This document shows positions 7,121-11,471 of a stretch of 11,471 bases of DNA, piece after piece; position 1 is the first letter of the stretch, and the number at the start of each line of letters is the position of its first letter. The stretch lies in contig JAGQLZ010000054.1 in the NCBI GenBank assembly GCA_020428895.1, positions 1 through 11,471 on the forward strand. The letters are read 5' to 3'. Under the pieces are notes generated by a model. It was not told the DNA's origin and did not search any database. It was given only the letters and a program-made list of their open reading frames with translations. The DNA comes from Candidatus Kaiserbacteria bacterium (GTDB lineage: Bacteria; Patescibacteriota; Minisyncoccia; Phycocordibacterales; UBA918). The position numbers were made by a program, and so were the translations under genes.

Positions 7121-7792
7121 TTATGAAACAATAACCACAAATTCCCCTTTCTGCTTTACTGTTTCTTCTTCTAATATTTCTTTAATTTCGGCTGGCGATC
7201 CGATCAACATTTCTTCAAAATGTTTGGTTAATTCCCTACCAATATGAACCGTGGCATCTGGATTTTTTTCAACCAAACTATCTAAAGTTTTCATAATCCG
7301 ATGAGTAGATTCAAAGAAAATTACTGGGTGGTCAAAGGCCGGCAAACTTTCAAAGAAAGTTTGCCGGCCTTTTTTATGTGGCACAAACCCTAAAAAACTA
7401 AACTGATTTCCCTTTAAACCAGCTATTGATACTGCTGTGGTTACCGCTGACGGACCCGGAATAGCTTCAATATTTATGTCAGCTTCTCGAGCCTGAGTAA
7501 TTAGCAATACACCCGGATCACTAACCCCTGGTGTACCAGCGTCAGACACTAAGGCAATATGTTTACCACTATTTAAATCATTAATAATATCTTCATGAAC
7601 CTTCTCTGAAGCATGGGCATCATAGCGTTTAGTTGGAGTTTTTATTTCATAATGAGCTAACAATTTTCCAGTCACCCGAGTATCTTCACATAAAATATAA
7701 TCTACTTCCTGCAAAGTTCGAATTGCTCGAAAAGTAATATCCTCAAGATTCCCGATTGGTGTAGCTACCACTGATAATTTTCCAGTTTCCAT
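7121..7792 (-). CDS. rsmI: 16S rRNA (cytidine1402-2'-O)-methyltransferase RsmI
   Basis: The protein has 223 residues from ATG at 7792. An open frame extends upstream to 7891, but that extension reads through the metK terminator, and homologous sequence begins with LSVVATPIGNLEDIT. RsmI uses SAM to 2'-O-methylate C1402 in the decoding centre of 16S rRNA. Family landmarks are the N-terminal ATPIGNLEDIT (10-20), CEDTRVTGKLL (35-45), the glycine-rich VSDAGTPGVSDPG (82-94), IPGPSAV (111-117), and the FESTHR stretch (160-165). All are well preserved. It is slightly short because the extra C-terminal domain of some homologues is missing, which is common. It lies directly downstream of metK, so a SAM-making and a SAM-using gene are adjacent. 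A strong terminator lies between them, so rsmI depends on readthrough or a promoter I could not identify. No clear SD is present. Confidence 0.93.
   Translation of the reverse strand: METGKLSVVATPIGNLEDITFRAIRTLQEVDYILCEDTRVTGKLLAHYEIKTPTKRYDAHASEKVHEDIINDLNSGKHIALVSDAGTPGVSDPGVLLITQAREADINIEAIPGPSAVTTAVSIAGLKGNQFSFLGFVPHKKGRQTFFESLPAFDHPVIFFESTHRIMKTLDSLVEKNPDATVHIGRELTKHFEEMLIGSPAEIKEILEEETVKQKGEFVVIVS
7334..7372 (+). terminator. Perfect 17-bp hairpin inside rsmI, terminator-like on the antisense (plus) strand
   Basis: The arms AAAGGCCGGCAAACTTT (7334-7350) and its exact reverse complement (7356-7372) enclose the loop CAAAG. On the plus strand the stem runs into further T residues (7373-7375), giving the GC-rich stem plus T-run of an intrinsic terminator, yet no plus-strand gene precedes it. 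In rsmI it encodes residues 141-153 (KGRQTFFESLPAF), a region that aligns with normal RsmI proteins. It may stop antisense transcription, or be a folded element in the mRNA. The structure is certain; terminator function is inferred. Confidence 0.55.
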
Positions 7793-7816
7793 ATGTTCAA
7801 AGTTAACACTCGCATG

Positions 7817-7861
7817 AAAAAAAGCAAAGGCTGGTCCTGTAGGACCAGCCTTTGCTTTTTT
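7817..7861 (-). terminator. Strong intrinsic terminator after metK
   Basis: A perfect 20-bp stem pairs 7818-7837 with 7842-7861 around a TGTA/TACA loop. On the minus strand a run of seven T (7823-7817) ends the element, which starts four bases after the metK stop. A matching A-run makes it look bidirectional. The rsmI ATG lies only 24 bases beyond, so the leader of any readthrough message would contain this stem. Confidence 0.85.
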
Positions 7862-7865
7862 CAAT

Positions 7866-8816
7866 TTACCGCCATTTAAAACCTCGACCAAAATGTCCCC
7901 ATTCAGCCGTCTTGCTATATATTGGCTGATCTAGTTGTAAAAATGACCTGATACCATTTGGCGTAAGATCATACCCACTCACATCTTCCGCTACCCCATC
8001 AATAACTGCAACTGCCATCAAGGCTTCTTTGTAACCGATTGCATAAGCCAGTTTAACCAATACTTCTTTTGCATCTGGATTTGCCTCAAGTGTATCCACC
8101 GCAATTCTCCTAGCCATATAAGCTCCTGAACGATCAACTTTGCTTGGATCTTTACCCGAAAATGCTCCGCCTCCAACTGCTACTTCTGGGCCGTAATTAT
8201 CAACAATAATTTTACGGCCAGTCAGACCCGCGTCAGCATCAAACCCGCCCTGATTCCAATCTCCGGCTGGATTAATATGATATTCACTAGCATCGGGAAT
8301 TACACTTTTTACCAACTCCTCAAGTTCAGACTTAGGAGCGTTTTGAAAGCTACAAACAACCGAATAAATTTTTCCATCTTCTCCCAAAGTCACCTGAGTT
8401 TTTCCATCGTATGGGTATTTTTTGTATACAGCCTGACACAGTCCACGCGCTAATTCATACTCTTTAGGCATATAAGTATCAGTATCTCTAGTAGCGTAAC
8501 CAGTCATAATCCCCTGATCACCTGCTCCTTCTTGACCTACTACTCCCTGTGCAATTTCTGGACTCTGTTCAACTACATGAACGGAAATATCATATTTACC
8601 ATCAACTATTTTATCTACTATGGCACAAATATCTACACCTTTAGCAGTAGAAGTTACTTCCCCAGTGACAAATATTTTTCCATGAGAACCAACCGTCTCT
8701 ACAGCCACACGACTTCTCGGATCTTGTTCTAGGTAAGCGTCTAATACTGCATCACTAATACGATCACATACTTTATCAGGATGTTTTGGAGACACACACT
8801 CTGCTGTCTTTATCAT
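7866..8816 (-). CDS. metK: S-adenosylmethionine synthetase (methionine adenosyltransferase)
   Basis: The protein has 316 residues from ATG at 8816. An in-frame upstream ATG at 8879 lies within the riboswitch expression platform and adds unrelated residues, so it is rejected. The enzyme makes SAM from ATP and methionine in the cytoplasm. Visible family motifs: HPDK (12-15) and the following CDRISDAVLDA, TGEVTS (51-56), EGAGDQGIMTGYAT (96-109), GLTGRKIIVDNYG (197-209), GGGAFSGKDPSKVDRSGAY (215-233) with the phosphate-binding residues, and a C-terminal GHFGR (307-311). It is shorter than the 384-residue E. coli enzyme. Loops between domains and the C-terminal end are trimmed, but the core motifs remain, so it should be active. 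Control by a SAM riboswitch directly upstream is strong independent support for the assignment. No SD is evident in the AT-rich leader. Confidence 0.96.
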   Translation of the reverse strand: MIKTAECVSPKHPDKVCDRISDAVLDAYLEQDPRSRVAVETVGSHGKIFVTGEVTSTAKGVDICAIVDKIVDGKYDISVHVVEQSPEIAQGVVGQEGAGDQGIMTGYATRDTDTYMPKEYELARGLCQAVYKKYPYDGKTQVTLGEDGKIYSVVCSFQNAPKSELEELVKSVIPDASEYHINPAGDWNQGGFDADAGLTGRKIIVDNYGPEVAVGGGAFSGKDPSKVDRSGAYMARRIAVDTLEANPDAKEVLVKLAYAIGYKEALMAVAVIDGVAEDVSGYDLTPNGIRSFLQLDQPIYSKTAEWGHFGRGFKWR

Positions 8817-8850
8817 AAAATTTATTTTATTTATCTTGTATATACAAATA

Positions 8851-8873
8851 CAAAAGCAGTACTTACGTACTGC
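8851..8873 (-). terminator. Expression-platform hairpin between the SAM riboswitch and metK
   Basis: On the minus strand GCAGTAC (8873-8867), a GTAA loop of GNRA type, and GTACTGC (8862-8856) form a 7-bp stem followed by TTTTGTATTTGT. This is the expected form of a regulated terminator. The same six bases GCAGTA occur at 8996-8991, next to the 5' strand of the P1 helix. TACTGC can therefore pair with either copy, which gives a simple switch. Confidence 0.6.
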
Positions 8874-8889
8874 ATCCATGGAGTTGTTT

Positions 8890-8996
8890 GCATCTACCTG
8901 ACCAAGCGTCAGTTGAATGTCGCACCTTTCTTCTTAAAGAAGTGGTTGCGGACGAGATCATCGGGTCAATTCCCTTCCTCATACTCTGGATACTGC
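8890..8996 (-). ncRNA. SAM-I (S-box) type riboswitch controlling metK
   Basis: Read on the minus strand, the S-box core is recognisable in order. P1 pairs GTATC (8993-8989) with GATGC (8894-8890). AGAG (8987-8984) follows. P2a pairs ATGAG with CTCGT. P2b is GGG-AATTGA-CCC, then GATGA (kink-turn region), then CCGCAACC (about 8952-8945). P3 is a short CTTCT/AGAAG hairpin, followed by the AAGGTGC-GACATTC segment (about 8928-8914). P4 is CTGAC-GCTTG-GTCAG (about 8912-8898), closing with GTAGATGC. This matches the order of conserved elements in B. subtilis S-box leaders. High SAM should stabilise P1 and favour the downstream terminator. P3 is very short, and the usual P2-loop pseudoknot is not obvious, so it may be a minimal variant. 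Confidence 0.85.
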
Positions 8997-9015
8997 TTTA
9001 TGTAATTGTCAGTAT

Positions 9016-9045
9016 ATTATACAGTTCTCGTATAAAAAAAGTTAC
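9016..9045 (-). promoter_or_regulatory. Candidate promoter for the riboswitch-metK transcript
   Basis: On the minus strand a perfect TATAAT lies at 9021-9016, about 20 bases upstream of the start of P1. The -35 region is poor: TTGTAA is 20 bases away and TAACTT is 17 bases away. It sits just downstream of the terminator of the preceding small gene, as expected for a new transcription unit. Confidence 0.5.
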
Positions 9046-9050
9046 AAAAT

Positions 9051-9075
9051 GAGGGCGACCCGTAGGGTCGCCCTC
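9051..9075 (-). terminator. Intrinsic terminator after the 56-codon gene
   Basis: GAGGGCGACCC (9051-9061) and its exact reverse complement (9065-9075) form an 11-bp stem with a 3-base loop. On the minus strand ATTTTGTAACTTTTTTT follows. It begins right after the tandem stops of the small gene. Confidence 0.75.
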
Positions 9076-9079
9076 TTCA

Positions 9080-9250
9080 TCATAGATTCGGCCAGTTTTC
9101 AGGAGCATGAGCTTCCAAATCATGCTTCTCCACATTCTCTGAGGAGAAATAAGCCGGCGGGCTTTTTCTCACCTCCTTCAATGACTCAGGAGGAAACACG
9201 TCCCCAAGAAGTGCGGCGTTGGCGATATCATCTTCATTTCTATATGTCAC
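9080..9250 (-). CDS. Small acidic protein of 56 residues, unknown function
   Basis: The start is GTG at 9250, with AGGAG at 9261-9257 and six bases between, one of the best SD signals in the window. The frame ends in tandem TGA TGA (9082-9077) directly before a strong terminator, and a candidate promoter lies upstream. The product begins MTYRNEDDIANAALLGDVFP and ends HAPENWPNL. It is polar and acidic, with no membrane segment and no Cys. I do not recognise it. Inside the frame AAGGAGGTGA (9178-9169) matches the anti-SD perfectly, and its core can pair with CCTCCT encoded upstream (complement of 9193-9188). The stretch could thus act partly as RNA. It is about as close to murC (49 bases) as to the metK unit, but its signals suggest an independent gene. 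Confidence 0.55.
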   Translation of the reverse strand: MTYRNEDDIANAALLGDVFPPESLKEVRKSPPAYFSSENVEKHDLEAHAPENWPNL

Positions 9251-9279
9251 TACAATCTCCTAGTGTGATTTAATCTTAT

Positions 9280-9311
9280 ATTATAAAACTACTTTTTTAT
9301 TATTTTGTCAA
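9280..9311 (-). promoter_or_regulatory. Candidate promoter for the 56-codon gene
   Basis: On the minus strand a consensus TTGACA (9311-9306) overlaps the last codons of murC. It is followed by TTTATA at 18 bases (9287-9282) or by a perfect TATAAT at 20 bases (9285-9280). The 18-base version has better spacing, the 20-base version a better -10 box. Confidence 0.5.
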
Positions 9312-10595
9312 TAGAGTGGCTAAATTGGTAGCGTCTCCTGCCCCCATAATCACCACTACATCGTCATGACCAACACTTTGTTCAATAATATCTTGAGCTT
9401 GTTCAAACGAATCTACATAATGACTATCTTGGCAGTACTCTAAAGCACGCACAGCAAGCTCTCGCACAGATACCGACTTGTCTGCCTCTTCTCTAGCAGC
9501 ATAAACTGGTAGTAACAGTATTCGGTCTGCTCCGGCAAATGATTTAGCAAAATCTTCAAACAATTCTTTGGTTCTAGAATACGTATGCGGTCTAAACACA
9601 GCAGTAATTCTTTTGTCTGGATGAGCTTCTCGAGCAGCCGCTAAGGTAGCTTTAATTTCAGTTGGATGATGAGCGTAGTCGTCATAAACAATTGCTCCAT
9701 TAACATCACCTTTAAATTCAAACCGGCGCCATGTTCCAGTAAATTTACCCACAGCTGATTTAGCCTCTTCAATGTCCAATTTCTCTTGTTTTGCAACAGT
9801 TAATGCAGCGGCCGCATTGAATCTATTGTGTAAACCAGGTTGTCGCATTTCCATTATCAGGTCTACCATTTTAGAAAAATCATAAACCGGTACTGGTGCA
9901 TCTTTTACTACTTCAGCTACATTTTTATCACTTAAATTAGCCACTATATAGCCACTATCATGCACCTTGCCAATAAATTCTTTAAAAGCAGATTGTACAT
10001 CAGCTAATGACTTGTAGTAGTCTACATGCTCATATTCAATATTTAGAATCACCAACACATCTGGAGTTAAGTGCAAAAAATCACGCTTATACTCACATGC
10101 CTCAACAATCGCATACTTGCTCTTACCAGATCGAAAATTACTCTTAGTACTAGATCGTAATGAACCAATCACCGCCGTTGGATCTTTTTCAGCTGATTCA
10201 AATACATCAGTTAACATAGCAGTCGTGGTGGTCTTACCGTGAGTTCCGCAAACGGCAATTAAATAATACGGATTTACTGACAATCCTAAGGCTTCAAAAT
10301 AATTTATAACTGGTTTTTTAGTTTTTCGGGCAGCTACCAACTCTGGATTATTTTCCGGCATGGCTTCTGTATATACGAACAATTCAGTATCTGAACTAAT
10401 ATTTTCAGCAACTTGTTCTCGGAAAATCTTAATGTCTTCCTCTTCTAACGCTGACAATATTTGCGAATCACTAGCGTCTGAGCCACTGACTTCCTTTTTA
10501 TCAAACTTATGCAAACGGGCCAAAGCTGACATGCCAATACCACCGATTCCAATAAAGTGAACTTTCTTAATCTGATCTATTTTAATGCTTGACAT
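9300..10595 (-). CDS. murC: UDP-N-acetylmuramate--L-alanine ligase
   Basis: The protein has 431 residues from ATG at 10595. MurC adds L-alanine to UDP-MurNAc using ATP, the first amino-acid step in the peptidoglycan stem peptide, in the cytoplasm. Domain order is typical. The N-terminal UDP-binding fold has GIGGIGMSALA (16-26). The ATP-binding domain has CGTHGKTTTT (116-125), EACEYKRDFL (165-174) and the HVDYY region (190-194). HNRFNAAAA (256-264) leads into the C-terminal domain with YDDYAHHPTEI (304-314), FRPHTYSRT (334-342) and GAGD (418-421). It is some 40-60 residues shorter than E. coli MurC, with trimmed loops, but no key motif is lost. No SD is visible. Its start codon overlaps the -35 box of the divergent plus-strand promoter. 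No terminator is seen directly after it. It supports a peptidoglycan-making cell, in line with the transpeptidase/carboxypeptidase fusion. Confidence 0.97.
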   Translation of the reverse strand: MSSIKIDQIKKVHFIGIGGIGMSALARLHKFDKKEVSGSDASDSQILSALEEEDIKIFREQVAENISSDTELFVYTEAMPENNPELVAARKTKKPVINYFEALGLSVNPYYLIAVCGTHGKTTTTAMLTDVFESAEKDPTAVIGSLRSSTKSNFRSGKSKYAIVEACEYKRDFLHLTPDVLVILNIEYEHVDYYKSLADVQSAFKEFIGKVHDSGYIVANLSDKNVAEVVKDAPVPVYDFSKMVDLIMEMRQPGLHNRFNAAAALTVAKQEKLDIEEAKSAVGKFTGTWRRFEFKGDVNGAIVYDDYAHHPTEIKATLAAAREAHPDKRITAVFRPHTYSRTKELFEDFAKSFAGADRILLLPVYAAREEADKSVSVRELAVRALEYCQDSHYVDSFEQAQDIIEQSVGHDDVVVIMGAGDATNLATLLTK

Positions 10596-10616
10596 ATTTG
10601 GTAATCACAATAATAT
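10589..10616 (+). promoter_or_regulatory. Candidate promoter for the divergent YfiH-family gene
   Basis: A consensus TTGACA (10589-10594) is followed after 16 bases by TAATAT (10611-10616), placing the start near 10623, some 30 bases before the SD. The -35 box covers the first base of the murC start codon, so transcription of the two divergent genes may interfere. Confidence 0.5.
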
Positions 10617-10655
10617 CAAACCTGGAACAGAAACAACACTTGACGGAGGGTAATC

Positions 10656-11411
10656 ATGTCAGATTGGCCAACTAGACAAACTCGAGCTACCAATATCGTA
10701 TTGCTTGGTCGCGAGCAAATACCAAAATACAATTCTCCTGAATTTATTTCAGTGTGTGAAAAGATGGGAATGAATCCAGAACAAACTCGTCTTTTGTTGC
10801 CACCTAGTGACTCAACCGAGGATGGTTTTCAGGAAATTATCGAGTTTAGCTGCTTTGCTTACCAAGCCGATGGTGTCTTACTAAACAGACGTAACCAATC
10901 GGTTATTGTACCGACCAGAGACTGTCTGACTATCGTTCTTGAAGATCTGTTGGCGAATGTAGTAGTAATACACGCAGGCAGGTCATCACTTTGGCATAAT
11001 GGCAGCTTGAGTGGTTGTGTTGGCTGTTGCGTAACTTCAGTCGTTCAGAATGCCATGACAGCGTTGATGAAAAACAACCCTGGACACAATCCTCAAGAAG
11101 TTAGTGTACACATAATCGATGGCATCAGTGCAGAACACTTCAAACATGACCATCCTGATGCTCTAGAGAAAGTAAAACACTATTCATTACTTGGTAAAGA
11201 CGAAGTCTTTTTGGATTACGAGCAAGGTCAGCTGGATCTTGTAGCTGCCGCCAAAGTAGTGATGGCAAGATTGGGTATATCGGAAATGAATATTACCAAC
11301 GAAAATCATTGCACCTTCAAATCTGAACACCTAGCGAGCAAACGAGCTCTCGATGCTGGAATCGCAGGTAACGAAGGACACAACTTAACCGGTGTAACCC
11401 GAGTCAGGTGA
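10656..11411 (+). CDS. Divergent YfiH/PgeF-family (laccase-domain, Cu-oxidase_4) protein
   Basis: The protein has 251 residues from ATG at 10656. GGAGGG at 10645-10650 is a strong SD that fixes the start. The family is suggested by ADG (71-73) followed by VPTRDC (85-90), VVVIHAGRSSLW (102-113), and a C-terminal ENHCTFKSE...ASKRALDAG pattern (216-235). These correspond to the ADC, HAGWRG and CT...SxRR motifs of YfiH/YlmD proteins. Known members act as purine nucleoside phosphorylases or as editing enzymes in peptidoglycan precursor synthesis (PgeF). C90 and H106 are kept, but the first metal-site His, normally in a QxHG motif about 20-30 residues before ADG, is not visible. The usual GPxIGPCCYEV segment is replaced by HIIDGISAEHF. 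Catalysis is therefore uncertain. Its position beside murC is intriguing, because PgeF prevents misincorporation at the step MurC carries out. Fold assignment moderate to good; function inferred. Confidence 0.7.
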   Translation: MSDWPTRQTRATNIVLLGREQIPKYNSPEFISVCEKMGMNPEQTRLLLPPSDSTEDGFQEIIEFSCFAYQADGVLLNRRNQSVIVPTRDCLTIVLEDLLANVVVIHAGRSSLWHNGSLSGCVGCCVTSVVQNAMTALMKNNPGHNPQEVSVHIIDGISAEHFKHDHPDALEKVKHYSLLGKDEVFLDYEQGQLDLVAAAKVVMARLGISEMNITNENHCTFKSEHLASKRALDAGIAGNEGHNLTGVTRVR

Positions 11412-11423
11412 AAAACAAAAACG

Positions 11424-11456
11424 GCTGGGCGCTATCGCGCCCAGCTATTTTCATTT
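11424..11456 (+). terminator. Intrinsic terminator after the YfiH-family gene
   Basis: GCTGGGCGC (11424-11432) and GCGCCCAGC (11437-11445) form a perfect 9-bp stem with a TATC loop, followed by TATTTTCATTTTAT. It starts 12 bases after the stop codon at 11409-11411. Confidence 0.85.
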
Positions 11457-11471
11457 TATATTAACTCAACC

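Noticed and set aside
7793..7891. N-terminal extension of RsmI upstream of ATG 7792
   Set aside because: The extension would translate the metK terminator stem and overlap the end of metK, and family homology starts at residue 6 after the ATG at 7792.
8817..8879. N-terminal extension of MetK from an ATG at 8879
   Set aside because: It lies in the riboswitch expression platform; the added residues do not resemble MetK, and MIKTAECVSPKHPDK is a normal N-terminus.
9107..9129. Inverted repeat TCATGCT/AGCATGA region in the 56-codon gene
   Set aside because: A short 7-bp pairing with no flanking signals; not enough to call a regulatory element.
1..11471. tRNA genes, CRISPR arrays, insertion sequences and attachment sites
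   Set aside because: I looked for cloverleaf-like arms, regular direct repeats with spacers, transposase motifs and terminal repeats on both strands and saw none.

Overview
The window looks like part of a chromosome from the Candidate Phyla Radiation (Patescibacteria), most likely a Parcubacteria-type lineage. This is inferred from gene content and style, not from a marker gene. The proteins are compact. A VirD4/TraG-like ATPase without membrane helices sits beside an LTD/PKD surface protein, an L,D-transpeptidase/D-Ala-D-Ala carboxypeptidase fusion and a DUF4015 glycoside hydrolase. MetK is short, and most genes have weak or no Shine-Dalgarno (SD) sequences. TGA acts as a stop (for example at 6848-6850), so the recoded Gracilibacteria/Absconditabacteria groups are unlikely.

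Layout. From 1 to 10595 all genes lie on the minus strand; the last gene is on the plus strand. Reading from the left: the 5' part of an extended SDR epimerase/dehydratase (1-341); an LTD/PKD surface protein (377-1825); the ATPase (1830-3686); a murein-modifying fusion protein (3705-5234); a 264-base gap holding a candidate small RNA with four SD-like motifs; a DUF4015 protein (5499-6842); a two-helix membrane protein (6848-7084); rsmI (7121-7792); metK (7866-8816) behind a SAM-I type riboswitch (about 8890-8996); a 56-codon gene between a candidate promoter and a terminator (9080-9250); murC (9300-10595); and a divergent YfiH/PgeF-family gene on the plus strand (10656-11411).

How the genes fit together. 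The main theme is the cell envelope. MurC makes a peptidoglycan precursor, the fusion protein would trim and cross-link it, and the LTD/PKD and DUF4015 proteins are exported or membrane-anchored. The ATPase could power transfer of DNA or protein across that envelope. A second theme is SAM: MetK makes it, the riboswitch should sense it, and RsmI, encoded directly downstream, uses it to methylate 16S rRNA.

The most unusual item is the putative transcript from about 5450 to 5305. It has a promoter-like start and a hairpin end, no convincing reading frame, and four copies of (A)AAGGAGG. One copy extends to a 14-base perfect complement of the usual 3' tail of bacterial 16S rRNA. Two perfect hairpins inside genes (in the LTD/PKD gene and in rsmI) are also notable.
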